From: JBGCEZ01 sp045106735
Lineage (GTDB): Bacteria; Planctomycetota; Phycisphaerae; Phycisphaerales; SM1A02
Direction: 5' to 3'
Length of the DNA stretch: 64,000 nt
NCBI GenBank assembly: GCA_045106735.1
Contig: JBGCEZ010000047.1
Span: 21,122-85,121 of the forward strand
Part shown: one piece after another, positions 24,954-33,792 of the stretch
Layout: each line of letters starts with the position of its first letter
How positions within the stretch are numbered: position 1 is the first letter of the stretch
The notes under the pieces: generated by a model
Told to the model about the DNA's origin: nothing
The model's input: only the letters and a program-made list of their open reading frames with translations
The model's database searches: none
Translations under genes and position numbers: made by a program

Positions 24954-26954
24954 ATGGGCCGACGTGCGGCGTTTCGTTCCACGGCGATGGCCCGGCTCGA
25001 GCGGGAACTTCGTTTCACGCCGCCGGAAACGTTGCACGCCCACATCGCCCGGGCCGAAGCACTGGTGTCCGGTCTTGATCCGGAGCAGACGGTTCCCGAG
25101 GAGTTCGTGGTCTTCGGCGTGACCGGCTACCAGCGACCCGATCAGGCGTCGGCCGTTGACCCGGGCCCGATGTTGGTCGGCGCGGCGGTGATCGCCGATC
25201 TCTCTGTGCTGGTCACGCGGCTCAGTGAGCGGGCGCCGATGACCATCTCACAGTGGCACGAACTGGGGCGCGAGCCGGTGACGCCGGCGGAGCTTGCCGC
25301 CGAGCTCGGTGTCCATCCCCGGACGGTGCAACGGTGGCGCCGCCGCGGCTTGTGCTTTCATGTCGCGCTGGACGGCGAGGTGCCGGTGGTGGTGTGCCAC
25401 CGCGCCGCGTACCGGGAGTTTGCCCGACGAAATTCGGGTCTGGTGGCCAAGGCTCAGCGCTTCAGCCGGACGACGCCCGAAGAGCGGCAACGAGCCGCGG
25501 CCGTGTTCGCCGACGCGCACGCTTCGGGCAATTCCATCGGCATGGCCGTCGACGCGGCGGCTCGGGCGATCGGCCGGAGCCGCGGGGCCGTTCGATCGGC
25601 GGTTCGGCCGGGCGGGGGGCGAAAGACGGGGCCAGGGGCAGGTCCACCGACGGGGCCGAGGGCAGGGCCGACGGCGGGACCAAATGCAGGGCCAGATTCA
25701 GGGCCAGATTCAGGACCAAACGTGGGGCCGAGCGCGGGGCCAAGCGCGGGGCCAAGCGCGGGGCGAGACTCGGGGCCAACGGCGGGACCGAGGGCAGGGC
25801 CAGACGCCGGGCCACGGACGGAGTCCAACGCCGGGCCGAACGCGACGTCAACGTCATCCTCAACCGTACCTTCGGGCCCGCGATCAGCCGCCGGGCCACG
25901 CACGCGATGGGCGACGGCCGACGCCGAGCGGCTGGCCCACCGCGCGGTGCAATGCGGCGTCCCGGTCGCGGCAGTGGCCGTCCGCGTCGGGCGTACCGAA
26001 CGCTCGGTCCGCCGGATGGCGGCGCGGGTGCAGGCTCGACGGCTCGTGGCCCTCGACGTTGACTGGATCGATCAACCCGGGTTCGGTGATCCCGCGGCGG
26101 AGGAAGCCCTTCGATCGTCCGTTCGCGTCGGTCCGGCCGCCGAACCGACGCCGGATCCCGGCCGGCTCGCGACGTTCCTCGCGTGGAGCCGGGCGCTTCG
26201 CTCGACACCGGACGAACGGCGGGCGATTGACCAGCTTGCCGCGGCGCGATTCCTCCTTCGGCGTCGTGCCGCTCGTCAACTCGAGGACGCGGCGCGGTCC
26301 GGGGCGGCGCTCGAAGTCGATGCCGCATCAACGGATCTGCGCTGGTCGCTTCATCTCGGCCGGCGGCTGATCGGACGCTTGGTTCCTGCCGCCTTGCCGC
26401 CGATCGAGCAGTGGCTCGGGGGCGGGCTGGATCGCCAGCCGATCGACGTGATCGCCAGTTCATTGGCCCGTGCCCGCGCCGTGGCGATTTCGGTTGGCTT
26501 CGCCTACGACCCGGCTCGGGACGCGGATCCGGCCCGCCGGGTGGCTTGGGCGATGGGTCGAACGTTGGCGCGGGCCGCCCCGCGGTCGGACCATCGAGCG
26601 GCGGCTCGCCATGCTTCCGACAGCGACCTCGATCTTCCGCTCCGCGGCTTCGAAGACTGGGCCCACATGGTCGAGCGGCCGCTGGCGTGGGCCGAGCGAT
26701 GTGACCGCCTCGCTCCCAGTGAGCACGCCCTGGTGGCTGCGCATGAGGGTTGGGCGGGACCGGTTGAGCCGTCAGCGCCCGACGGACCGCGTCCGACGCG
26801 TCCGCCACGATCAATCGCTGCATTGGCCGGCGACCTCAACCGACCACCGTGGACGATCGCTCGCCGGCTCGCCGCGGCCGATCGGTTGCTTCGGCGGCCC
26901 GCGTCCACCGAGTCCACCGCGTCGGTTGCCGGCGAAGCCAGCGCGGCCGACTGA
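24954..26954 (+). CDS. Multi-HTH DNA-binding protein with possible sigma-70 region 2-like domain
   Basis: This 666-residue protein starts at ATG 24954 with GGAG 12 nt upstream. Helix-turn-helix segments appear at TPAELAAELGVHPRTVQRW (residues ~105-125), SIGMAVDAAARAIGRSRGAV (~193-213), VPVAAVAVRVGRTERSVRRM (~342-361) and AALAGDLNRPPWTIARRL (~625-645). A Gly-Pro-rich linker with about fifteen GP units (nt 25620-25850) splits the protein. Between the third and fourth HTH, LGRRLIGRLVPAALP and later ARARAVAISVGFAYDPARD followed by RRVAWAMGRTLARA resemble the order of sigma-70 region 2 (helix, then GF-Y/F-P/T-R-G, then WxIRxAI). That likeness is only inference. The target is unknown. The gene is convergent with the type VII-like operon. 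Confidence 0.65.
   Translation: MGRRAAFRSTAMARLERELRFTPPETLHAHIARAEALVSGLDPEQTVPEEFVVFGVTGYQRPDQASAVDPGPMLVGAAVIADLSVLVTRLSERAPMTISQWHELGREPVTPAELAAELGVHPRTVQRWRRRGLCFHVALDGEVPVVVCHRAAYREFARRNSGLVAKAQRFSRTTPEERQRAAAVFADAHASGNSIGMAVDAAARAIGRSRGAVRSAVRPGGGRKTGPGAGPPTGPRAGPTAGPNAGPDSGPDSGPNVGPSAGPSAGPSAGRDSGPTAGPRAGPDAGPRTESNAGPNATSTSSSTVPSGPRSAAGPRTRWATADAERLAHRAVQCGVPVAAVAVRVGRTERSVRRMAARVQARRLVALDVDWIDQPGFGDPAAEEALRSSVRVGPAAEPTPDPGRLATFLAWSRALRSTPDERRAIDQLAAARFLLRRRAARQLEDAARSGAALEVDAASTDLRWSLHLGRRLIGRLVPAALPPIEQWLGGGLDRQPIDVIASSLARARAVAISVGFAYDPARDADPARRVAWAMGRTLARAAPRSDHRAAARHASDSDLDLPLRGFEDWAHMVERPLAWAERCDRLAPSEHALVAAHEGWAGPVEPSAPDGPRPTRPPRSIAALAGDLNRPPWTIARRLAAADRLLRRPASTESTASVAGEASAAD
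25620..25850. repeat. In-gene GGGCCAGxxxCGGGGCC array encoding the GP-rich linker
   Basis: Units of 12 nt (variants of CAGGGCCAGATT and GGGGCCAAGCGC) repeat in frame inside the multi-HTH gene. Because units are a multiple of three, gain or loss changes linker length but not the frame. Confidence 0.85.
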
Positions 26955-27056
26955 ACGTCTCGGGCCGATGGCTCGAGCCGGCGGCTCCCACGTCGTCGGC
27001 GCGATCAGCCCACCGCGCACCCCACCAAATCCGCGGTTCGCCCAGCGTTCGGACCA

Positions 27057-30000
27057 CTATTCGGCGGTGATGCGGGCTCGCGTCGACTCGATCCAGGATG
27101 CATCGGGGCGGCGGTACGGTCGGAACTTCTCGAGACGCCCGGCCTCTTCGCTGAAGAACAGCGAACGCTGCAATCCCAGGTTGGACGCCTCCGGCGAATC
27201 GATGAATTGCGTGGAGTCGGCCGCACTCATTTGGAACGCGACCCGCATGTCAAACTCGCGCAGACCGGCTCTGGGCAAGGCGCGCTGCAGGTTCGTCGCC
27301 GTATCACACCAGGCCAGAACGTGGACGCCGACCAGGGGGCCGTCTTCCAGAATCTCGGCGAACTGCTTGTCCGGGGCGGGGGGCTTTTCTTCGTCGAAAC
27401 TCGATGAGAATCCGAACTCGTCGCCGGGTCGGAGGCTGCGGAATCGCTGCAGTCCGTGAATCATCAGGAACACCGGCGGTTCATTCGACGCATCGCGGCC
27501 GGCCCGGTCGCGGACCAGTTCGGCGACTCGGGCGATCGCCGCGTCCACTTCCCGGTACGCCGGGAACTCGGCGTGGATCGGCAAGTCAGCGAGGCTTGAG
27601 GCCAAGAACCCCGAGAGCGTTGTGTCCGGCGGCGTGCCGTCGAGCACGATGAGGTTCGGTTGCCCGTCGGCGAGGGCCGTGGTCTGGGCGGCGAGGGCCA
27701 GTCCTGACAACGCCATCATGGACGTCGCCGCTTCGTCGCGCTGGCCAACGATCAACAGGTTCGCGCCACTGCGACGGCCAAAGACGGCGGCCGTCGGATC
27801 CTTGATCGCGATCGCTTCGCCGAGCCACGCGGCCGGCGGCCCCGAACGCGGGGGGGCATCGGCCGATGATTGGCCCGCGTCCAGCACTGCTTCCAACTGA
27901 CGGTTGTCGGCCGGTTCGGCGGGCACGTTGCCTTCGAAGACGACCAGCGGAGCGCCGCGATCGAAGTTGCCCTCGGTGGCCGCGGTATGCAACTCGCCGA
28001 GATGCTGCTCGCGCACCTTCTCCGGGAGCCAAACGATCTGGAAGGGGCTGTTGCCCTCGATTCGTCCGCCGGCGTCGTTGTAGATCGCTTCACCGGGACG
28101 GGTGAGCAGCCGGGCGGCCGAGTTGTCATCACTCATGATGAGGTACGCATCCGACTCCGAGCACTGGAGGGCGATCCGAACCTGCATCTGGCCGAGCGTC
28201 GAACGCGGCAGCGAGTACGAGCCGCCGAGCGTCTGACTGCCGAGCACGACGTGGATGCCGAAGGCACGACCCTGGCGGACGATGCGGTCCATGAGCAGGG
28301 CCGCTTCTTGGCCGATGCGATCGTCCTCGACGAACATCTCCTGGAATTCGTCCACCACCAGCATGATGCGCGGCATGGGCGTGTCCGGCCGTTCCAACCG
28401 GAATCCGGCCACGTCCTGGACGCCCGCGTCACGGAATGCTTCGCCGCGCTCGCGCAGCTCTTCGTCGATACGCTCAAGCACGCTGAGGCCGAACTCGCGA
28501 TCGCTTTCGACGGCGACGGCCATGGCGTGCGGCAAATTCATCGCGGCGTAGGTCTTGAATTCCACGCCCTTCTTGAAGTCGACGAGGTAGAACCGCACTT
28601 CATCGGGCGAATACCACATCGCCAGGTTCGTGATGAGCACGTGCAGCAAGGTCGACTTGCCGGAGCCCGTCTTACCGGCGATGAGCGCGTGCTGCGACGT
28701 GCCGGGACCGAGCACAAAGGCTTGGTGCCGGGTCGCCCCAGACTTCCCGAGCGGGACACGGAGTTCCCGCTCACTTGTGCGACTCCACCGTTCGCCTTCG
28801 CCCGGCGCGATCACCGAGAACGGCACTTCGACGCGCGAGCCGTCCAGCGCGGCGGAACCGATGCGGTTGAGCAAGGCGTTCTGCAGTTCATCGTCGGGGG
28901 CGCTGTCGAGGACGAGCGGCCACCGGCCGAGGACCTCGTCGTCCAGGACGAGTTCGCCGTCGCGTTCTTCAATGACGACGGCCGATCCCTTGAGATCGCT
29001 CAGGTCGAGTCCCGACGGGATGCTCTTTCGGGCGTCGGCGAGAATCAGCGTGAAGACGCCGCAGCGCGGGCCGCTGGCGATGATGCTCTGGAGCCGCTTG
29101 ACCGACTCGTCGGCCATGCCGGCGGGGAAGTCAGCGATGACGAGGAAGCGATACGGCTCGGCAACTTCGCCGGCGGCTTCGTTGTAGCTGGCGATCGAGT
29201 CGTACTCGTTCCGCAGGTACTTCTGGATCACGTGTTCCATGTGCTCGGTGAGGTCGGCCAGGCGCTGTTCAATGTGCCGTGGCTCGGTCCAAATCCGGCC
29301 GCCGATGAACGACTCGTCGTGGTCGCCAAGGTGCATGAAGCCGGCGAAACTCTCTCCGAGCCCGACCGGGTCGAGGATCGTGAACTGCAACTTGCCCGGG
29401 GGCACGGCGGCAAGGAGCCGCATCATGGTGCCGGTGATGACGTTCAAGCCGTCGGCCCGGGTCGCCGGCGAGGAGCGGACCAGCAACGAGCAATGCTCGG
29501 GGAAGTCCAGGGTGAGCGGCAGTTCAATCGTTTCCGGGAGCGGGTCGGCGAAGTCGGGATGGTCCGGACGCGATCCGGGGACGGCAGAGCGGTCGATGCG
29601 CACCCGGGCGAAGCGGGCGGCGGGTGCGAAGGACGTCGGCGGCTCCCAATTCGCCCAGGATGGATGCGACCAATCGGGGAAGAGGACGCGATCGACGGAT
29701 TCGAGCTGGCTGCGCTCGTGGTCGGCGGCGGTGATCGCCTCGTTCCACTCGTCGCGCAAGCGTGTGCGCGCGATGGACCGACGGGCGGTGCGCTCCGATT
29801 CGGAGCCGGCGAACTCGGCCGTCAGTTCGCGTTCGGCGTCCTCGGCTTCGCGGTGGGCCCGTTCGATGCGTTCTTCGTGGAGCTCGGTTTGCTCCGTCAT
29901 CATCGTTTCGATCGCTTCGGTGATTCGCGTGTGTTCGGCGTCTGCCTTCTCTTCGAGCTGCTTCAGCTTGCGGGCCAGGCGTGTGTCGACTTCCGAAATG

Positions 30001-31082
30001 ATGGGACTGAAGCGTTCGTCGGCGCGGCGGATTTCCTTGTCCCGGGTCTCGACGAGCTCGAACTCTTCGCGGACCCGCTTGGCCATGGCCGCGCGTCGCA
30101 AACTCGAAGCGGCGTTCTCGCCGTTCGTCCAGGCATGGGCGAGTTCTTCGCCGGCGCGGTGAGCGGCACGCCGGCTGGTGAGGTTCAGGCCGATGGCCAG
30201 GAGACCGCCGAATGCCAGAGTCACGCCTGCGCCAATCCCCGCTCCGGCCGCCGTGGTGGAACTGAGTACGCCCGCGGAGGCGAGTCCGAACCCGATCCCG
30301 GCGCCGGCTCCGACACCAATGAACAGGATGGCCGGCAGCATCAACCCGGCGAAGAGCCGGGGGGCCTTGGCCCGGGCGATCGCGTCGGCGATTTCGGTGG
30401 ACCGATCGGCCGCGGCCTCCAGGGAGGCATCGGCCGCCTCCAGCTGGGCTTCGTCGCGGCCGGTGGGCGGGTCCACGTCTTGGCTGGCATCGTCCGGGTC
30501 GATCGGAGCCGAAAACGTCGGCAGCGGCATGCGATTGCGGCGCAACCGGGCCTCCGCCAACTCTCGTGCCTCGGTCATCTGACGTCGGCGGCCTTCAATG
30601 CCTTCGAGGGCGACACGTTCGGCGTCGGCCGGCTTGTCTTCCGAGGCTTCGTAGACCGTCTCGGCCAGCCACTTCGTCTCTTGGAGCTGGCGGCGAGCCT
30701 CGCCAGAGTTCCGCTCGGCCTTCTCGTGCAGCGACTCGATCGCTTCTTCGCGGCGTTCGCGAACGCGCTCGAGCCGCGACTTGAGATCCGTCTTGAGCTT
30801 CTCCATGTGCTGGGTATGTCGCTCTTGCGCGCTGATGACGATGTTGAGCCGGGTCTGCTCGATCGCTTCACGACGTTCCTGCTCGGAGCTCTCGCTCGTC
30901 TGGCCGTCGCGATCGAATCCCTGCTCGATTCGCTCGAGGCGTTCGACTCGATCAGCGGATCGCTGTTCGATCTCGCGCACCAGGGTGCGGACGCGCGGCA
31001 ACATCGAGGTCGAGTGCTTCGAGTCGGTGGAGACGACCGGTCGGTCCGGCGAGGCGCCAGAAGATTCAATTTGATCGGTCAT
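27057..31082 (-). CDS. FtsK/SpoIIIE-family ATPase, EccC/EssC-like (type VII-like secretion motor)
   Basis: This 1341-residue protein has several recognisable parts. Residues ~1-240 are charged coiled coil. Residues ~245-310 are hydrophobic and Gly/Ala-rich (LPAILFIGVGAGAGIGF and AGIGAGVTLAFGGLLAIG), i.e. two membrane helices. A second coiled coil follows. The first FtsK-type ATPase has Walker A IAGKTGSGKSTLL (~800), Walker B IMLVVDEFQEM (~907) and the downstream GIHVVLGSQTLGG. A second ATPase-like domain (~1100-1330) keeps NLLIVGQ but has RDEAATS in place of a Walker A. This fits EccC/EssC motors, where only the first ATPase is canonical. The ATG overlaps the upstream gene stop (ATGA). The three upstream genes are small helical W-x-G/D proteins, which supports a type VII-like export system. 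Confidence 0.85.
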   Translation of the reverse strand: MTDQIESSGASPDRPVVSTDSKHSTSMLPRVRTLVREIEQRSADRVERLERIEQGFDRDGQTSESSEQERREAIEQTRLNIVISAQERHTQHMEKLKTDLKSRLERVRERREEAIESLHEKAERNSGEARRQLQETKWLAETVYEASEDKPADAERVALEGIEGRRRQMTEARELAEARLRRNRMPLPTFSAPIDPDDASQDVDPPTGRDEAQLEAADASLEAAADRSTEIADAIARAKAPRLFAGLMLPAILFIGVGAGAGIGFGLASAGVLSSTTAAGAGIGAGVTLAFGGLLAIGLNLTSRRAAHRAGEELAHAWTNGENAASSLRRAAMAKRVREEFELVETRDKEIRRADERFSPIISEVDTRLARKLKQLEEKADAEHTRITEAIETMMTEQTELHEERIERAHREAEDAERELTAEFAGSESERTARRSIARTRLRDEWNEAITAADHERSQLESVDRVLFPDWSHPSWANWEPPTSFAPAARFARVRIDRSAVPGSRPDHPDFADPLPETIELPLTLDFPEHCSLLVRSSPATRADGLNVITGTMMRLLAAVPPGKLQFTILDPVGLGESFAGFMHLGDHDESFIGGRIWTEPRHIEQRLADLTEHMEHVIQKYLRNEYDSIASYNEAAGEVAEPYRFLVIADFPAGMADESVKRLQSIIASGPRCGVFTLILADARKSIPSGLDLSDLKGSAVVIEERDGELVLDDEVLGRWPLVLDSAPDDELQNALLNRIGSAALDGSRVEVPFSVIAPGEGERWSRTSERELRVPLGKSGATRHQAFVLGPGTSQHALIAGKTGSGKSTLLHVLITNLAMWYSPDEVRFYLVDFKKGVEFKTYAAMNLPHAMAVAVESDREFGLSVLERIDEELRERGEAFRDAGVQDVAGFRLERPDTPMPRIMLVVDEFQEMFVEDDRIGQEAALLMDRIVRQGRAFGIHVVLGSQTLGGSYSLPRSTLGQMQVRIALQCSESDAYLIMSDDNSAARLLTRPGEAIYNDAGGRIEGNSPFQIVWLPEKVREQHLGELHTAATEGNFDRGAPLVVFEGNVPAEPADNRQLEAVLDAGQSSADAPPRSGPPAAWLGEAIAIKDPTAAVFGRRSGANLLIVGQRDEAATSMMALSGLALAAQTTALADGQPNLIVLDGTPPDTTLSGFLASSLADLPIHAEFPAYREVDAAIARVAELVRDRAGRDASNEPPVFLMIHGLQRFRSLRPGDEFGFSSSFDEEKPPAPDKQFAEILEDGPLVGVHVLAWCDTATNLQRALPRAGLREFDMRVAFQMSAADSTQFIDSPEASNLGLQRSLFFSEEAGRLEKFRPYRRPDASWIESTRARITAE

Positions 31083-31291
31083 TCGCAGTCTCCTCGGGCG
31101 CGAGCGAGTACCTGTTCCAGGTGTTCGATCGCGGTGATGGTCGAGCGGGTCGCGGCATCGAGTGGATCGATGGCCTCGGTCTGCAGTTGCCGCTGTACCC
31201 GGTCATTCCAGTCTTGGTTGACGCGGTCCATGCGGTGGTTCAGGTCCTTCAGCGAACGCAGGAGTTTGGCGCGGGAAGCCGAGAGGCTCAT
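31079..31291 (-). CDS. Small helical protein with W-x-D turn (WXG100-like)
   Basis: This 70-residue, highly charged helical protein starts MSLSASRAKLL. Trp28-Asn-Asp30 in NQDWNDRVQ lies between two predicted helices, the position taken by W-x-G in WXG100 proteins, although the protein is shorter than the usual ~100 residues. It is locked between its neighbours by ATGA overlaps on both sides (31288-31291 upstream, 31079-31082 downstream). It may be a chaperone or co-substrate of the FtsK-like motor. This is inference from context and helical pattern. Confidence 0.7.
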   Translation of the reverse strand: MSLSASRAKLLRSLKDLNHRMDRVNQDWNDRVQRQLQTEAIDPLDAATRSTITAIEHLEQVLARARGDCE

Positions 31292-31947
31292 GGTCTGGTC
31301 TCCGTATCGGAGGCGTCCGCGGTCCCCGGAGCGGACGCGTCTGCCCGTTCGCTTGTTTCGTCTCCGTCGGCCTGGCTCGCCGGTTCGGGCGCTTCCGCCG
31401 GGGCGCGGCGAACGTCGACGGTTCCCGCGCCCTCGGACGGGCCAGGATCGCTCGGGCCTCGGTTCGGCCGCTCAGGCGCGAGGTACGCTTCAAGCCGTTC
31501 CACGGCGAGCACGAGTTGGGCTTCGGACCGGACCAGATCGCCTTCGACCAATCGGCCGAGGACCTGGCACTGGCCACGGAACATCATCAGGTCGCGTTCG
31601 AGCTGGACGGCCCAGCGGCGGATCTTGGCGATCTTCTGCGTCGCATCTTCGATCTGTCGCTGGCAGCGATCGACGGCCGCTCGCTCTTCGCGCGTCGAAC
31701 GCATCGTGCCCATCGCCTGGAGTTCGGCTCGGGCCATCTCACTTTTGAGATGGTTCAGTTCACGCTCTTTCCGCCGCCGCGTTCCTTCCCAGTGGACGCG
31801 AAGGTCGGTGGTGATCCGGTGCACCTGGCGGTCCGCGTCGGACAAGGCTTCGGCCAGGGCGCGTCCGGCTTCGTCGCGGTATTCGGCGATCGCCGTCCGG
31901 GCGAGACGAAGTGCGTCAAGATTGCGGACATCAACGGAGTCGGACAC
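31288..31947 (-). CDS. Coiled-coil protein with central W-x-G motif
   Basis: This 219-residue protein starts with GTG at base 31947. Residues 8-150 are long amphipathic helices with Trp53-Glu-Gly55 in RVHWEGTRRR. The C-terminal ~65 residues are disordered and rich in Pro, Glu, Asp and Ala. The W-x-G turn between long helices is what WXG100/LXG-type export substrates show, but here the second helix is much longer. The next gene starts inside its stop codon (ATGA), and 32 nt separate it from the WXG100-like gene upstream. I know no named family for it. It may be a substrate or a structural subunit of the export system. Confidence 0.75.
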   Translation of the reverse strand: MSDSVDVRNLDALRLARTAIAEYRDEAGRALAEALSDADRQVHRITTDLRVHWEGTRRRKERELNHLKSEMARAELQAMGTMRSTREERAAVDRCQRQIEDATQKIAKIRRWAVQLERDLMMFRGQCQVLGRLVEGDLVRSEAQLVLAVERLEAYLAPERPNRGPSDPGPSEGAGTVDVRRAPAEAPEPASQADGDETSERADASAPGTADASDTETRP

Positions 31948-31979
31948 GGGGAATCTGCCTCGGGGGGCGGCTCATGCCG

Positions 31980-32252
31980 CTATCGCTGATCGAGATACGC
32001 TTCCGCTCGGTCGGCCTTGCGCAGGAGGAACGGAATATGTTCTTCCGAAGAAGAATGGAATCGGAGCAAGACTCGCATCGTCTCCTCGAATTCCTCGGCG
32101 AATTTGACCTGTTCTTGGTCGCGCCAGGACGACGAGAGGTGATGCATGCGGCCTTGCATCTGTTTCATTCGTTCGTGCAATTCGTTGTTGAACCGTCGGA
32201 GATCCTGAGCGAATCGTCTGAGTTCGGCGGGGTCGACGATGGCCTTGGCCAT
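31980..32252 (-). CDS. WXG100-family-like protein (W-x-D variant)
   Basis: This first gene of the operon encodes 90 residues after a strong AAGGAG site. It is two predicted helices around Trp43-Arg-Asp45 in LSSSWRDQEQVKF, exactly where WXG100 (ESAT-6-like) proteins carry W-x-G. The size and helical-hairpin pattern also match. WXG100 proteins are exported as folded dimers by an EccC/EssC ATPase, and such an ATPase is encoded three genes downstream. The change of Gly to Asp in the turn is seen in some non-actinobacterial members. No clear C-terminal YxxxD/E export signal is visible. Confidence 0.8.
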   Translation of the reverse strand: MAKAIVDPAELRRFAQDLRRFNNELHERMKQMQGRMHHLSSSWRDQEQVKFAEEFEETMRVLLRFHSSSEEHIPFLLRKADRAEAYLDQR

Positions 32253-32437
32253 GCGGGGGCTCCTTGCGGGAGAGTGAAGGCGAGGGTGCGGCTCGCACCC
32301 ACCTCAGTGTACGGGCCGACCCCACGTTCCGGATGCGTCCGGCTTTGCGGAATCCGATGGCGTGCGACCTGAACGGCCGATCGATTCTGGACGCGGGTTC
32401 AACGGGGAAGCGGGCCAGCTCACTCGGGTTCCTCGCG

Positions 32438-32443
32438 TAGCAT
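32438..32443 (+). promoter_or_regulatory. TAGCAT -10-like box, predicted leaderless start
   Basis: TAGCAT is followed by 7 nt and then the ATG at 32451. The box and spacing are identical to those before mqnA. No Shine-Dalgarno sequence is present, which fits a leaderless mRNA. Confidence 0.5.
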
Positions 32444-32450
32444 CTGCGCC

Positions 32451-33620
32451 ATGCAGACCGATCACTCCGTCGCCCGCCGCCTCGCTCCGTTCGGTGAGTC
32501 CGTGTTCACGCCCTACAGCCGATTGGCCCGGGAACATCGGGCCATCAACTTGGGGCAGGGATTTCCAGACTTCGACGGGCCGAAGGCGATTCGGGATGCC
32601 GCGGTCCGGGCGATGGACGCGGGGCACAATCAGTACGCACCGCCGCATGGCGTGCCCGATCTGCAGTCCGCGATCGCCGATTGGACCGCGCCGGCGGGCT
32701 CGGGTTCGGCGCCGATCGACGCGGCCTCGATGGTCACCGTGACCGCTGGCTGTACCGAAGCGATCGCGGCCACCATGCTCGGACTCTTGGAGCCGGGCGA
32801 CGAAGTCATCGCCCTCGAACCGTTCTACGACGCGTATCCGGCCACCGCCGCATTGGCCGGGGCATCCTTGGTGCCGGTTCCGCTCCGCGGCCCGCGCTTT
32901 GAGCCTGATCTGGATGCGTTCGACGCGGCGTTCACGCCGCGGACCAAGGCGGTGCTGCTGAATACGCCGCACAACCCGACGGGGACCGTGCTCGGAATGG
33001 AAGCCCTCGACCGGATGGCTGCTGCCTGCATCCGCCACGACGTTGTGTGCATCACCGACGAGGTCTACGAGCGATTGATCTTCGATGGCGAGCACGTGCG
33101 CATGCGCGATCTCCCGGGGATGGCCGAACGCACGATCACGCTTTCGAGCTTGGGGAAAACGTTCTCGTACACCGGTTGGAAGATTGGCTGGTCCGTCGCC
33201 CCGCCGGCGCTGACGGCCGGGGTCCGGGCGGCGCACCAATTCTTGACCTACGCCGTGGCCCATCCGTTTCAGCATGCGGCGGCGGCGGCGCTGCGGTTGG
33301 AGCCCGGGTACTTCGACGATTTCATTGCGGGCTACCGGCAGCGGCGAGATCGGCTCGTGGCGGGCTTGAAGGAAGTCGGCTTTCCGGTGGTCGCACCGGC
33401 CGGCGGGTACTTCGTCATGGCCGATCACACCGCGTTCGGCTGGGACGACGATCACGCGTTCTGTCAGCATCTCATCGCCGAGGTCGGTGTCGCCGCCATT
33501 CCTGCGAGTGCGTTTTACGCCGACGGCCGCGGCGCCGAATATGTCCGCTTCGCGTTCTGCAAGGACCTCGAGACGATCGACGCGGCGATCGATCGGCTCC
33601 GGCGAGGCTTGCGGACGTAG
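32451..33620 (+). CDS. Class I/II aminotransferase (methionine/kynurenine aminotransferase type)
   Basis: This 389-residue PLP enzyme of fold type I has LGQGFPDFDGP, QYAPPHGVPDLQSAI, TVTAGCTEAI, EPFYDAYP, NTPHNPTGTV (substrate/PLP Asn), CITDEVYE (PLP Asp-x-x-Tyr) and SLGKTFSYTGWKIGW with the Schiff-base lysine. The closest pattern is the YbdL/KYAT (methionine or kynurenine--pyruvate aminotransferase) group, including its C-terminal AEYVRFAFCKD. It moves an amino group from methionine or aromatic amino acids to a keto acid. It has no operon partner: the neighbour upstream is divergent and an array follows the stop. The start is supported by the -10-like box 7 nt upstream. Confidence 0.92.
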   Translation: MQTDHSVARRLAPFGESVFTPYSRLAREHRAINLGQGFPDFDGPKAIRDAAVRAMDAGHNQYAPPHGVPDLQSAIADWTAPAGSGSAPIDAASMVTVTAGCTEAIAATMLGLLEPGDEVIALEPFYDAYPATAALAGASLVPVPLRGPRFEPDLDAFDAAFTPRTKAVLLNTPHNPTGTVLGMEALDRMAAACIRHDVVCITDEVYERLIFDGEHVRMRDLPGMAERTITLSSLGKTFSYTGWKIGWSVAPPALTAGVRAAHQFLTYAVAHPFQHAAAAALRLEPGYFDDFIAGYRQRRDRLVAGLKEVGFPVVAPAGGYFVMADHTAFGWDDDHAFCQHLIAEVGVAAIPASAFYADGRGAEYVRFAFCKDLETIDAAIDRLRRGLRT

Positions 33621-33654
33621 GTTCCGTTCGGCGGATCGGGCGTCGGACGTTCGG

Positions 33655-33792
33655 GCTGGCCATTGGGGCTCGGCATTGGGACTGGCCGTTGGGACTGGCC
33701 GTTGGGACTGGATGTTGGGTCTGGCTATTGGGTCTGGCCGTTGGGACTGGGCGTTGGGGCTGGCCGTTGGGACTGGGCATTGGGTCTGGGCG
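33655..33792. repeat. GGCCGTTGGGACT 12-13-nt tandem array
   Basis: Roughly eleven imperfect 12-13-nt units begin 35 nt after the aminotransferase stop codon. Units of 13 nt break the frame, so the array is unlikely to be coding. The remaining ~210 nt before the next gene contain nothing I recognise. Confidence 0.85.

Noticed and set aside
25454..25903. Minus-strand frame encoding GPALGPALGP repeats
   Set aside because: It is the complement of the GP-rich hinge in the multi-HTH gene; the repeat unit keeps several frames open.
27870..31748. A 1292-codon plus-strand open frame opposite the FtsK-like gene
   Set aside because: It spans three real minus-strand genes and their overlaps, and its composition is that of an antisense frame.
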